From Albitalea sp966211955 (lineage in GTDB: Bacteria > Pseudomonadota > Gammaproteobacteria > Burkholderiales > Burkholderiaceae_C), in contig CBIHOF010000014.1 in assembly GCA_966211955.1 (NCBI GenBank), positions 62,001-126,000 of the forward strand: DNA of 64,000 nucleotides. The letters run 5' to 3'. Every line of letters begins with the position of its first letter. Within the stretch, counting starts at the first letter, position 1. Shown here piece after piece: positions 50,895 to 59,929 of this stretch. The position numbers and the translations under genes are program-made. Under the pieces are notes generated by a model. That model saw nothing but the letters and a program-made list of their open reading frames with translations. It was not told the DNA's origin and did not search any database.

Positions 50895-51533
50895 TCAGGG
50901 AGCGAGCCGCTCCCTGATCCAGGTGCCGTCTTCCGCCAGCCGGTAACGCAGCCGGTCATGCAGACGCGACTTGCGGCCCTGCCAGAACTCCCACATATCC
51001 GGCACGAGGCGATAACCGCCCCAGTGCGGTGGACGCGGCGGGTTCAACAGGTACTTGGCGCCGAACTTGGCAGCATTGGCGACGAGCGTCGCACGTGACG
51101 CAATCACCTCGCTTTGGGGCGAGGCCCACGCGCCGATGCGCGAGTCCAGCGGGCGCGTGGCGAAGTAAGCATCCGACTCTGCCTCGCTCACCTTCTCCAC
51201 GCGACCCTCGATGCGCACCACGCGTTCAAGTTCGACCCAGTGGAACTGCAACGCGGCAAACGCATGGGCGGCCAACTCGCGGCCCTTGCGGCTTTGATAG
51301 TTGGTGTACCAAGCGATGCCGCGATCGTCGAAGCCCTTGACCAGCACGATGCGCGTGGACGGCCGGCCGTTGTCGCCGACGGTGGCCAGCGTCATCGCAT
51401 TGGGCTCGGGCACTTGCGCATCGAGCGCCTGCTGGAACCAGGTGCCGAACTGCTTCATCGGCGCGGCGTCGGAGGCCTGTTCGTCGAGTTCAGCGCGCTC
51501 GTAGCTCTTGCGAAGGTCGGCGATGTTCGTCAT
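50895..51533 (-). CDS. pdxH: pyridoxamine 5'-phosphate oxidase
   Basis: 212 residues from the ATG at 51533. PdxH makes pyridoxal phosphate with FMN and O2. MTNIADLRKSYERAELDEQA is the normal start; PSTRIVLVKGFDDRGIAWYT and NYQSRKGRELAAHAFAALQF bind FMN/PLP, and IEGRVEKVSEAESDAYFATR, RIGAWASPQS and the ending WIRERLAP are conserved. Convergent with msrA and divergent from the Fe-S subunit gene 106 bases away. Confidence 0.98.
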   Translation of the reverse strand: MTNIADLRKSYERAELDEQASDAAPMKQFGTWFQQALDAQVPEPNAMTLATVGDNGRPSTRIVLVKGFDDRGIAWYTNYQSRKGRELAAHAFAALQFHWVELERVVRIEGRVEKVSEAESDAYFATRPLDSRIGAWASPQSEVIASRATLVANAAKFGAKYLLNPPRPPHWGGYRLVPDMWEFWQGRKSRLHDRLRYRLAEDGTWIRERLAP

Positions 51534-51639
51534 GCGGCGAGTATAGAAACCATGACGCGCGTTGTGACCTTGAGAGGCCCTGCAAGAAATCGAAAACAGC
51601 TGTATACCGTCGCCTTCGCGCAAAGGAGAGAGACCTTTC

Positions 51640-52098
51640 ATGACCACCTTCACCGTGAACGGCAAGACGGTCAACGTCGATGCCGATCCGTCCACGCCCG
51701 TGCTCTGGGCCCTTCGAGACAACCTTCAACTCACCGGCACCAAGTTCGGCTGCGGCGCGGCGCTGTGCGGCGCCTGCACCGTGCACCTGAACGGCGCGCC
51801 GGTGCGCAGCTGCATCACGCCGATCTCTGCCGTCGCCGGGCAGAAGATCACCACCATCGAGTCCGTGGCTGACGACAAGGTCGGCAAGGCGGTCCAGGCC
51901 GCCTGGGTGCGCAACGACGTGGTGCAGTGCGGCTACTGCCAGAGCGGGCAGATCATGAGCGCCACTGCGCTGCTTCGCGGCAACAAGAAGCCCACCGATG
52001 CCGAGATCGACGGTGCCATGGCCGGCAACATCTGCCGCTGCGGCACGTATGCACGCATCCGCATCGCCATCAAGGACGCGGCCAAGTCGCTGGCCTGA
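51640..52098 (+). CDS. (2Fe-2S) subunit of a molybdenum hydroxylase
   Basis: 152 residues with AGGAG upstream. Two Fe-S clusters: a plant-type ferredoxin motif GTKFGCGAALCGACTVHLNG (Cys near 44, 49, 52) with a later Cys in RSCITP, and the helical domain with QCGYCQSGQIMSATAL and GNICRCGTYARIRIAI. Such small subunits (IorA/CoxS type) pass electrons from the Mo site. The large subunit begins 10 bases downstream. Confidence 0.95.
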   Translation: MTTFTVNGKTVNVDADPSTPVLWALRDNLQLTGTKFGCGAALCGACTVHLNGAPVRSCITPISAVAGQKITTIESVADDKVGKAVQAAWVRNDVVQCGYCQSGQIMSATALLRGNKKPTDAEIDGAMAGNICRCGTYARIRIAIKDAAKSLA

Positions 52099-52108
52099 AA
52101 GGAACGAC

Positions 52109-54337
52109 ATGAGCTATGAACAATTGATGACGCGGCTCGGCAGCTCGAGGGAGCCGGTGGCTGCGGGGCTCGACCGCCGCAGCTTCCTCAAGCTGGGTGC
52201 GGCCTCCGGTGTCGCATCGTCGGGTTTTGCGCTCGGGCTTTTTGCCGGACCAGCGAGCGCGGCCGATGCGGGCGCGGCACTGAAGCCATCGCAGAACCCG
52301 GCGGCCTTCATCACCATCGACAAGGCCGGCATCGTGACGGTGATGGTCAACCGGCTCGACTTCGGCCAAGGCGTGATCACTGGCCTGCCCATGCTCGTGG
52401 CCGAAGAGCTTGATGCCGACTGGAGCAAGGTGCGAGGCGAACTCGCGCCCGCCGGCGAGGCCTACAAGGACCCGGGCTTCGGCATCCAGATGACGGGTGG
52501 CTCCAGCGCAGTGCACAACTCCTGGCAGCAGTACCGCGAGCTCGGTGCGCGCACCCGTGCGATGCTCGTGGCCGCCGCGGCACAGCGCTTCGGCGTGGAT
52601 GCGTCGGCCTGCAAGGTGGCCAACGGCGTCGTGAGCGCGGGCGCCAAGCACGCCACCTTCGGCGAGCTGGCCGGCGATGCGATGAAGCAGCCGGTGCCCG
52701 AGAAGGTGACGCTGAAGGACGCGAAGAACTTCAAGATCATCGGCAAGAAGACCACGCGGCTCGATGCGCTGGCCAAGAGCAGCGGCCGCCAGAGCTTCGG
52801 CATCGACTCGCGCGCCGAAGGCATGAAGACGGTGCTTATCGCGCATCCGCCGGTGTTCGGCGCCAAGGCCGCGGGCATCGACTCCACCCGCGCCAAGGCG
52901 GTCAAGGGTGTGGTCGATGTGCTCGAAGTCAAGCTCGACCGTGGCGCCACGGGTGTGGCGGTGATTGCCGATGGCTACTGGCCGGCGAAGATGGGCCGCG
53001 ATGCCTTGCAGGTGCTGTGGAACACCGACGCGGTCGAGAAGCCCGACAGCGACAAGCTGCTCGCTCAATACCGTGAGCTCGCCGGCAAGCCAGGCACCAA
53101 GGTGCGCGAGGCCGACACTTCGAAGATTGCAAGCGCGCCGAAGAAGATCACGGCCGAGTACACCTTCCCGTACCTCGCTCATGCGCCGATGGAGCCGCTG
53201 AACTGCCTCATCGATTTCGACGGCACGAGTTGCAAGGTGTCGGCAGGCTCGCAGTTCCAGACCATCGACCAGGCCAACATCGCCGCGACGCTGGGCATCA
53301 CGCCTGACAAGGTGCAGCTCACGACCATGATGGCCGGCGGCGGATTTGGCCGGCGCGCGGTGCCCACGAGCGACTATCTCGTCGAGGCGGCGCAGGTCGT
53401 GAAGGCGTGGCGCGCGTCAGGCAAGTCCGGCCCGCTGAAGATCATCTGGAGCCGCGAGGACGACATCCGCGGCGGCTACTACCGGCCGATGCACGTGCAC
53501 CGCGCCGAGATCGGCTTCGACGAGCAAGGCAAGGTGCTCGGCTGGAAGCACACCATCGTCGGCCAGTCCATCCTGATGGGCACACCCTTCGAGCAGTTCA
53601 TGGTGAAGAACGGCGTGGACAGCGTGATGGTGGAAGGCGTGGCCGACACGCCCTACGAAGTGCCGCTGGCGCTCGAGATCCATCACCCCAAGGTCAATGT
53701 GCCGGTGCTGTGGTGGCGTTCGGTGGGCCACTCGCACACGGCGTTCGTGATGGAGACGCTGGTCGACGAGATCGCCCGCACGACAGGCAAGGATCCGGTC
53801 GAGTACCGCCGCTCGCTGCTGTCCGAGAAGCACACCCGCCACCGCGCCGCGCTCGACCTGGCGGTTGCCAAGTCAGGCTACGGCAAGAAGACATTGCCTG
53901 CGGGCCATGCCTTCGGCGTCGCGGTGCATGAGTCCTTCAACACCGTGGTGGCCTACGTGGTCGAAGCTTCGGTCAAGGACGGCCAGCCCGTGCTGCACAA
54001 AGTGACGGCTGGCGTGCACTGCAATACCGTGGTGAACCCCCTCTCGGTGGAGGCGCAGGTGCAGGGCGCGGCGCTGATGGCGCTGGGTACCACCTTGCCC
54101 GGCGCGGCCATCACCTTCAAGGAGGGCGTCGTCCAGCAGAGCAATTTCGGCGACTACACGGTGGCACGCATGCCGCAGATGCCCGCCATCGAGGTCTACA
54201 CGGTACCGAGCACCGAGCCGCCCACAGGCATGGGAGAACCGGGCTTGCCGCCGCTTGCGCCGGCCTTCGCCAACGCCATCGCGAAACTCACTGGCAACCC
54301 CATGCGCGAACTGCCTTTTCGCATCTCCAATGCGTGA
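52109..54337 (+). CDS. Tat-exported molybdopterin-binding aldehyde/xanthine oxidase-type large subunit
   Basis: 742 residues from the ATG at 52109. A Tat signal DRRSFLKLGAASGVASSGFA is seen at residues 22-41, so the enzyme should be periplasmic. It is IorB-like: FGQGVITGLPMLVAEELDAD, TGGSSAVHNSW, MMAGGGFGRRAVPTSDYLVE (Mo-pterin region), then VLWWRSVGHSHTAFVMETLV, and the active-site Glu in GMGEPGLPPLAPAFANAIAK near residue 710. It hydroxylates a small N-heterocycle or aldehyde; the substrate cannot be told. No xdhC-type sulfur chaperone lies next to it; a MobA-like gene follows. Confidence 0.94.
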   Translation: MSYEQLMTRLGSSREPVAAGLDRRSFLKLGAASGVASSGFALGLFAGPASAADAGAALKPSQNPAAFITIDKAGIVTVMVNRLDFGQGVITGLPMLVAEELDADWSKVRGELAPAGEAYKDPGFGIQMTGGSSAVHNSWQQYRELGARTRAMLVAAAAQRFGVDASACKVANGVVSAGAKHATFGELAGDAMKQPVPEKVTLKDAKNFKIIGKKTTRLDALAKSSGRQSFGIDSRAEGMKTVLIAHPPVFGAKAAGIDSTRAKAVKGVVDVLEVKLDRGATGVAVIADGYWPAKMGRDALQVLWNTDAVEKPDSDKLLAQYRELAGKPGTKVREADTSKIASAPKKITAEYTFPYLAHAPMEPLNCLIDFDGTSCKVSAGSQFQTIDQANIAATLGITPDKVQLTTMMAGGGFGRRAVPTSDYLVEAAQVVKAWRASGKSGPLKIIWSREDDIRGGYYRPMHVHRAEIGFDEQGKVLGWKHTIVGQSILMGTPFEQFMVKNGVDSVMVEGVADTPYEVPLALEIHHPKVNVPVLWWRSVGHSHTAFVMETLVDEIARTTGKDPVEYRRSLLSEKHTRHRAALDLAVAKSGYGKKTLPAGHAFGVAVHESFNTVVAYVVEASVKDGQPVLHKVTAGVHCNTVVNPLSVEAQVQGAALMALGTTLPGAAITFKEGVVQQSNFGDYTVARMPQMPAIEVYTVPSTEPPTGMGEPGLPPLAPAFANAIAKLTGNPMRELPFRISNA

Positions 54338-54481
54338 AATCCCCACCGCAGTTAACGCTTACGGATAAAGCCTTAAGTAGAGGCCCTCTGGCTTTCAACC
54401 CGTCCGGACCACATCCTTGCATGTGCGGGGTTCGCGCGAAGCGCATGTGGATTGGTGGACAAAGCAGTTGTTGGAGGGTTG

Positions 54482-55105
54482 ATGAAATCGCGGCCTGCGG
54501 TGATCGTCCTGGCGGCCGGAACGGGTTCCCGTTTCGGTGCGCCCGGTCACAAGCTCACACAGAAGCTGGGTGCTTCTACCGTGCTCGGCACGACCTTGCG
54601 CCATGCCATCGCGAGCCACCTGCCGGTGGTGGTGGTCACCACGGATGCCTTGGCCGACGTAGCCCGCCGATACGTGGCGTCGCGCGACGTGGTCATCCTG
54701 CCGGCGGTGGGTACCGGCTCGCAGCCGCTGGGCATGGGCTACTCCATCTCGACGGGTGTCGCGGCGCGGCCTGACGCCACCGGCTGGCTGGTGCTGCCTG
54801 GCGACATGCCGATGGTGCAGCCGGCAAGCATCGCGGCGGTGGCCGCGGCACTCGAGCACCATCCGGTCGCCTATGCGCAGCATCGCGGGCGGCGCGGGCA
54901 CCCGGTCGGGTTCGGTGCGGAAATCTATTCGGAGCTCGTCACCTTGTCAGGTGACGAAGGCGCAAGGCGGTTGGTGGCGCGCTACCCGGCGCACGGCGTG
55001 GAAGTGACGGACCCGGGCGTGCTCATCGACGTGGACACCGAGGCCGATCTCGAGAAGGTGCGCCAGCAGCTCACGGACGCATCGGCCGCGCCCGTGTCGC
55101 GCTGA
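54482..55105 (+). CDS. MobA-like nucleotidyltransferase (MoCo cytidylyl/guanylyl-type)
   Basis: 207 residues from the ATG at 54482 (GGAGG upstream; GTG at 54452 possible). AVIVLAAGTGSRFGAPGHKL has the nucleotidyltransferase LAAGxGxR loop and the Lys after it; WLVLPGDMPMVQPASIAAVA is the GDMP metal site, and RRGHPVGFGAEIYSELVTLS and LIDVDTEADLEKV finish the pattern. Members of this group (MocA/MobA-like) cap molybdopterin with CMP or GMP for xanthine-oxidase-type enzymes, which suits the hydroxylase 144 bases upstream. Confidence 0.9.
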   Translation: MKSRPAVIVLAAGTGSRFGAPGHKLTQKLGASTVLGTTLRHAIASHLPVVVVTTDALADVARRYVASRDVVILPAVGTGSQPLGMGYSISTGVAARPDATGWLVLPGDMPMVQPASIAAVAAALEHHPVAYAQHRGRRGHPVGFGAEIYSELVTLSGDEGARRLVARYPAHGVEVTDPGVLIDVDTEADLEKVRQQLTDASAAPVSR

Positions 55106-55126
55106 GCAGCGCCGACGCGCCGGACC

Positions 55127-55732
55127 TCACGCCGTCAGCGCATTCTCGCGAGCAAGCGCCACCAGCCGTTCGATCTCCCGATCGACGATGCCGCAGCCGC
55201 GCAGCGACGCGGCCGTGCCCAGCAGGTAGTCCAGTGTCGTGCCGTACTTGCCGCACGCACGCCGGAAGATGTCGACCAATGTGTCGTCTTGCAGCGGCCC
55301 GACATGGCTCGGGCTCTTGCGGCTGAGGGTGAAGGCGAGCGCGTGCACGGTGCCCTGCGGCGTGCGGCAGGGCAGCCACTTGGGGTCGTAGACGCCGGTG
55401 GGCATCTCGCGCGCCCACAGTGCATCGAGTTCGTCGTTGGCGCGGCGTGGGTCGAGCCGATAGGCCATGCCCCGGCACGAGCCGCCGGACACCAGTGCGA
55501 ACACCAGGCCCGAGCACTCGGGCGTGCCGCGGTTGATGGTGGAGCGCATCTCCAGGGCGCGGTGGTAGCCGTAGACGGTGGCCGGCCGCTGCTCGACGGC
55601 ATCGAACTCAGGCCGCCAGATGAGCGATGCATAGCCGAAGACCCAGAGGTCTTGATGGCCGCCCCATTCGGCGCGGATCTTCGCGAGCTGGTTGGCAGGA
55701 TGGCGCGGGTGCGCCAACGGATGCAAGGTCAT
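55127..55732 (-). CDS. ChaC-like gamma-glutamylcyclotransferase
   Basis: 201 residues from the ATG at 55732. LWVFGYASLIWRPEFDAVEQ near residues 30-49 is the YGSL-type substrate loop; RALEMRSTINRGTPECSGLV, GGSCRGMAYRLDP and the catalytic Glu region near REMPTGVYDPKWL fit ChaC enzymes, which cut glutathione to 5-oxoproline and Cys-Gly. Convergent with the MobA-like gene. Confidence 0.9.
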   Translation of the reverse strand: MTLHPLAHPRHPANQLAKIRAEWGGHQDLWVFGYASLIWRPEFDAVEQRPATVYGYHRALEMRSTINRGTPECSGLVFALVSGGSCRGMAYRLDPRRANDELDALWAREMPTGVYDPKWLPCRTPQGTVHALAFTLSRKSPSHVGPLQDDTLVDIFRRACGKYGTTLDYLLGTAASLRGCGIVDREIERLVALARENALTA

Positions 55733-55886
55733 TGCTGCCCACTCTAGCGCGGCTGCGCCGGGCGCGCTCGTAGGAGCATGCCCACAGCGACAGGAGGCGC
55801 AGGACGATGTCGCGCTCGCCCCACGGCGGGGAGCATGGCAGACTGCCCGGGCACACGTCCGGGCCTGTCCTGGACTCGCCAGCCAC

Positions 55887-57170
55887 GTGAACACCTCCGC
55901 CGCGCCTCCCATCGTCCCGCGCTATCGCCGCTGGCCCGCGGTGCTGGGCGCGGCAGTGGCGGTGTTGCTGGTTCTCATCGCCACGCTCGAAGTCCTCGGC
56001 TGGCCCTTTCTCGCCGAGCCGATGCAGCGTTGGTTGTCCGGCTCGCTGCACCGCAAGGTCAGTTTCGCGATCGACGGCAACACGCCGGCGTCCGTGGCCG
56101 TGCGATTGGTGGGGCGCGTGCGCATCGAGGCGCCGCTGGTGGAGATCGGCGCGCCCGCCTGGAGCAAGTCGGCGCACATGATCCGTGCGAGCGACGCCGT
56201 CATCTCCTTCCACTACGGCGACATCTGGCGCGCATGGCAATCGCAGCCCTTGCGCATCCACATGCTGGAGGCCGATGAGTTTGATGCCGACGTCGAGCGC
56301 CTTGCCGACGGCCGTGCGTCGTGGCAATTCGAGCCGGCCGCGCCAGCTGCGCGCGACGTGGGCGTCACCCAGTTCCCGCTCTTCGACGAACTGAAGGTGA
56401 ACGGCGGCAGCCTGCGCTGGCGCGATGCGATGGCCGAGCTGCGCATGACGGTGGAGTGCCGGGCGGCGCAGCCGATGGATGGGGCGGCGTCCGCGCCCGC
56501 CGTGACATCGCCATCGTCGAGCGGCCTCGCATGCAACGCTCGCGGCACCTGGCACAAGGAGCCGCTGACCATCGTCTTGCAATCGACCGCGCCCATGCCC
56601 TGGTTGGACCGCGGGAGCGATGGCGATCGCGTGCCGCTGACGGTGGACGCGAGCATCGGCGACACGCACCTGTCCTTGCAGGGCAGTGCCATCGATGCGC
56701 TGTCGCTCAACGGGCTGAGCGCGCGTTTCGAGAGCGAAGGCAGCTCGCTCGCCACGATTGCGCAATTGATCGACCTGCGCCTGTCGCCACGCGCGCCGTT
56801 TCGCGCTGCGGGTCAGGTGGTCAACACCGGCCGCACATGGCGCCTGGTGCTCGATCGCCTGCACCTGGGCACGAGTGACCTCACCGCCCGGCTCGACCTG
56901 GACAGAAGCCGTTGGCCCGCGTTGCTCACCGGTCGCGTCGAAGGCGCATGGCTTTCATGGCGGGACATTGCCGAGCTGCCGGCCAAGTCGCCGGCCTCGG
57001 GCAAGGTGCTCGTCGACGCGCCCGCATTTCGCACACTCGATGCGGATCTTGCCATCGACGTCGCCCAGGCCGACCTCGGAGACAGCCTGCCGCGCCAAGC
57101 CCTGCGCGGGCGCTGGAAGATCAACAACGGACGAGCCGAATGGATGCCCGCGGCTGGCACAAAGTTTTGA
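55887..57170 (+). CDS. AsmA-like membrane-anchored protein
   Basis: 427 residues from a GTG at 55887. One N-terminal transmembrane helix (about 15-40: WPAVLGAAVAVLLVLIATLE) is followed by a long soluble region of beta repeats that resemble the AsmA/TamB-type lipid-transfer domain: VSFAIDGNTPASVAVRLVGR, DAVISFHYGDIWRAWQSQPL and LFDELKVNGGSLRWRDAM. AsmA-like proteins support phospholipid traffic or outer-membrane protein quality. It is short for the family (often 600 or more), so only the N-terminal part may be present. The stop is 4 bases before the candidate HexR site. Confidence 0.72.
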   Translation: MNTSAAPPIVPRYRRWPAVLGAAVAVLLVLIATLEVLGWPFLAEPMQRWLSGSLHRKVSFAIDGNTPASVAVRLVGRVRIEAPLVEIGAPAWSKSAHMIRASDAVISFHYGDIWRAWQSQPLRIHMLEADEFDADVERLADGRASWQFEPAAPAARDVGVTQFPLFDELKVNGGSLRWRDAMAELRMTVECRAAQPMDGAASAPAVTSPSSSGLACNARGTWHKEPLTIVLQSTAPMPWLDRGSDGDRVPLTVDASIGDTHLSLQGSAIDALSLNGLSARFESEGSSLATIAQLIDLRLSPRAPFRAAGQVVNTGRTWRLVLDRLHLGTSDLTARLDLDRSRWPALLTGRVEGAWLSWRDIAELPAKSPASGKVLVDAPAFRTLDADLAIDVAQADLGDSLPRQALRGRWKINNGRAEWMPAAGTKF

Positions 57171-57173
57171 CGA

Positions 57174-57188
57174 TGTAATCAAGTTACT
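57174..57188 (+). promoter_or_regulatory. candidate HexR operator upstream of edd
   Basis: TGTAATCAAGTTACT is an inverted repeat (TGTAA, N5, TTACt) close to the HexR consensus TGTAATTAAATTACA. It lies 73 bases upstream of the edd ATG; a further TTACA half-site is at 57207-57211. HexR represses edd and related sugar acid genes when KDPG is absent in many proteobacteria. The hexR gene itself is not in the window. Confidence 0.6.
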
Positions 57189-57261
57189 TCACAATCGACC
57201 TCCGAGTTACATCGCCAGATCATCCTTTCGCACCGCCCCCACCCAAGGCATTCGAAGCACC

Positions 57262-59076
57262 ATGAAAAGCACTGTCACCGACGTCACCCGGCGCATCCGA
57301 GACCGCAGCGCCCGCACACGCGAGGCGTATCTCGCCCGTGTCGAACAAGGCATCAACCGGCCGCGCGGCAGCGACCGCATGGGCTGCGCCAACGTGGCCC
57401 ACGCCTTCGCCGCGATGCCTGCCAGCGACAAGCTGCGCATCGTGGCCGAGCGCGCACCACACATCGGCATCGTCACAGCCTACAACGACATGTTGTCGGC
57501 ACACCAACCGTATGAGGGCTACCCCTCGCTGATCCGCGATGAGGCGCACAAGCAAGGTGCCACCGCGCAGGTCGCTGGCGGCACGCCCGCGATGTGCGAC
57601 GGCGTGACGCAAGGCCTGCCCGGCATGGAGCTGAGCCTCTTTTCGCGCGACACCATCGCGATGAGCACGGCCATTGCACTCACGCACGATGTGTTCGACG
57701 CAGCGCTGCTCCTGGGCATCTGCGACAAGATCGTGCCGGGCCTCTTGATCGGCGCGCTGCACTTCGGCCACCTGCCTTGTGTGTTCGTGCCTGCCGGTCC
57801 GATGAGCAGCGGGCTGTCCAACAACGACAAGGCCAAGGTGCGCGAGCAGTTCGCGCAGGGCCTGGTGGGCCGCGACAAGCTGCTCGAAGCCGAGTCTGCG
57901 GCGTACCACGGCCCGGGCACCTGCACCTTCTACGGCACCGCCAACAGCAACCAGATGCTGATGGAAGCGATGGGCCTGCATGTGCCGGGCGCTGCCTTCG
58001 TGCACCCCCACGAAGGCCTGCGTGACGCGCTCACGCGCGAGGCGGTGCGCACGGCGCTGTCCATCACCAAGGGGCGGCGCTTCACGCCGATCGGGCAACT
58101 CGTGGACGAGCGCGTCATCGTCAATGCGATGGTGGCGCTGCTGGCCACGGGCGGGTCCACCAACCACCTCATCCATTGGGTGGCAGTGGCCCGTGCCGCC
58201 GGCATCCTCATCGACTGGACCGACTTCTCCGAGCTGTCGCATGTCACGCCGCTGCTGTCGCGCGTGTACCCGAATGGCAGTGCCGACGTGAACCAGTTCC
58301 AGAACGCCGGCGGACCTGGCTTCGTCATCCGCGAGCTCCTCAAGTCGGGTGTGATGCACCCGGACGTGATGGCGGTGGCCGAGTCCGGCATCGGCGCCTA
58401 TGCACGCTTGCCCAAGGTGCAGGGCGACGCCGTCGCCTGGGTCGATCTGCCTGAGAAGAGTGGCGACGACTCGGTGGTTCGCACGGCGGCCGCGCCCTTC
58501 AGCGAGACGGGTGGCCTCAAGCTGCTCACCGGCAACCTCGGGCGTTCGGTCATCAAGGTGTCCGCCGTGCCGGAAGACCGCCACGTCATCGAAGCCCCGG
58601 CCATCGTCTTTGAAACGCAGGAGCAATTGCTTGCTGCCTTCAAGACCGGCGAGCTCGAACGCGACCTCATCGCCGTGGTGCGCTTCCAGGGCCCGCGCGC
58701 CGACGGCATGCCGGAGCTGCACAAGCTCACGCCGCCGCTGGCGGTGCTGCAGGGCAAGGGCTTCAAGGTCGCGCTCGTCACCGACGGGCGCATGAGCGGC
58801 GCGTCGGGCAAGGTGCCGGCTGCCATCCACGTGAGCCCCGAAGTGCTTGCGGGCGGGCCGCTCGGCAAGGTGCGCACGGGCGACGTGATCCGGCTCGATG
58901 CCGTGGCCGGCACGCTGGACGCGCTGGTCGACGCCGCCGAGTGGGCGAAGCGCGACGTGGCCCAGCTGAGCGACGAGCAGCGCGACATCAACTCCCACGG
59001 GCTCGGGCGCGAGCTCTTCGGCGGCATGCGGCGCAACGTGCTCACCGCCGAAGAGGGCGCGGTCACCTGGCTCTGA
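57262..59076 (+). CDS. edd: phosphogluconate dehydratase
   Basis: 604 residues from the ATG at 57262. Edd removes water from 6-phosphogluconate to give KDPG, the first step unique to the Entner-Doudoroff pathway. It belongs to the IlvD/Edd Fe-S family: GGTPAMCDGVTQGLPGMELS (Cys ligand near 113), LLLGICDKIVPGLLIGALHF (Cys ligand near 154), AAYHGPGTCTFYGTANSNQM (Cys ligand near 220), and VALVTDGRMSGASGKVPAAI near the end. Size matches the family (about 603-608). It forms an operon with eda 37 bases downstream. Confidence 0.98.
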   Translation: MKSTVTDVTRRIRDRSARTREAYLARVEQGINRPRGSDRMGCANVAHAFAAMPASDKLRIVAERAPHIGIVTAYNDMLSAHQPYEGYPSLIRDEAHKQGATAQVAGGTPAMCDGVTQGLPGMELSLFSRDTIAMSTAIALTHDVFDAALLLGICDKIVPGLLIGALHFGHLPCVFVPAGPMSSGLSNNDKAKVREQFAQGLVGRDKLLEAESAAYHGPGTCTFYGTANSNQMLMEAMGLHVPGAAFVHPHEGLRDALTREAVRTALSITKGRRFTPIGQLVDERVIVNAMVALLATGGSTNHLIHWVAVARAAGILIDWTDFSELSHVTPLLSRVYPNGSADVNQFQNAGGPGFVIRELLKSGVMHPDVMAVAESGIGAYARLPKVQGDAVAWVDLPEKSGDDSVVRTAAAPFSETGGLKLLTGNLGRSVIKVSAVPEDRHVIEAPAIVFETQEQLLAAFKTGELERDLIAVVRFQGPRADGMPELHKLTPPLAVLQGKGFKVALVTDGRMSGASGKVPAAIHVSPEVLAGGPLGKVRTGDVIRLDAVAGTLDALVDAAEWAKRDVAQLSDEQRDINSHGLGRELFGGMRRNVLTAEEGAVTWL

Positions 59077-59113
59077 CGCCGGCTCTGTTGAATCTCACTA
59101 GGACACGCATTCA

Positions 59114-59740
59114 ATGAACACGCTTGAACTCGCCACATTCGGCCCGGTCATCCCGGTCATCGTCATCCAGCGCCTCGAAGACGCCGTCCCGCTCGCGCAG
59201 GCGCTCGTCGACGGCGGCGTGAAGGTGCTCGAAGTCACCCTGCGCACGCCGGTCGCGCTCAAGGCGATGGAAGCCATTGCGCGCAATGTGCCGGGCGCCA
59301 TCGTCGGCGCCGGCACCGTCCGCAACATCGCGGATGCGCAAGCCGCCAAGGATGCCGGCTGCCAGTTCGCGGTGAGCCCAGGCTACGTGCACGAGGTGGG
59401 CCTGGCCTGCCACAACATCGGCCTGCCGCTGCTGCCGGGCGTGTCCACCGGCAGCGAGGTGATGCAGGCCAACATCGACGGCTACTACTTCCTCAAGTTC
59501 TTCCCCGCGACGGCGGCCGGCGGCATCCCCATGCTCAAGGCGCTGGCCGGCCCCTTCCATGACGTGGTCTTCTGCCCGACCGGCGGCATCACGCCCGAGA
59601 CGGCACCGCAGTTCCTCGCGCTGCCCAACGTGAAGGTGTGCGGCGGCTCGTGGCTCACGCCCTCGGACGCGGTCGAGGCCCGCGACTGGAAGCGCATCAC
59701 CCGGCTCGCGCAAGAGACCGCGCAGTTGCGCCGAGCGTGA
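59114..59740 (+). CDS. eda: 2-keto-3-deoxy-6-phosphogluconate aldolase
   Basis: 208 residues. Eda splits KDPG into pyruvate and glyceraldehyde-3-phosphate. The Schiff-base Lys is K128 in YYFLKFFPATAAGG; E40 in VLEVTLRT is the base, and GAGTVRNIADAQAAKDAGCQ and FCPTGGITPETAPQFLAL are normal family blocks. A class I aldolase barrel that works as a trimer. It follows edd and is followed by a bidirectional terminator. Confidence 0.98.
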   Translation: MNTLELATFGPVIPVIVIQRLEDAVPLAQALVDGGVKVLEVTLRTPVALKAMEAIARNVPGAIVGAGTVRNIADAQAAKDAGCQFAVSPGYVHEVGLACHNIGLPLLPGVSTGSEVMQANIDGYYFLKFFPATAAGGIPMLKALAGPFHDVVFCPTGGITPETAPQFLALPNVKVCGGSWLTPSDAVEARDWKRITRLAQETAQLRRA

Positions 59741-59865
59741 TTTCTGCATCGCTTGCCTGTGGCGCGTCCCGCACATGAGGGATGCGGCAAGCGGTGGCTC
59801 CCTTGAGAATCTGCCCTGTCCGGTGGATACGGGCGGTGGGAACAGGGAGCGGACAAGAAAAGCAC

Positions 59866-59894
59866 AGGGGCGCCGGTTGGGCGCCCCTGATGTT
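59866..59894 (+). terminator. bidirectional intrinsic terminator between eda and gloA
   Basis: AGGGGCGCC (59866-59874) pairs with GGCGCCCCT (59880-59888), loop GGTTG, followed by TGTTTT on the plus strand and TGCTTTTC on the minus strand. It serves the convergent eda and gloA transcripts. Confidence 0.85.
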
Positions 59895-59929
59895 TTGTGC
59901 GGTCGGCAGACGCTGCCGTCGAAACAAGG

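Noticed and set aside
57220..58998. Long minus-strand frame opposite edd.
   Set aside because: Shadow of edd, which is identified by Fe-S ligands and family blocks.
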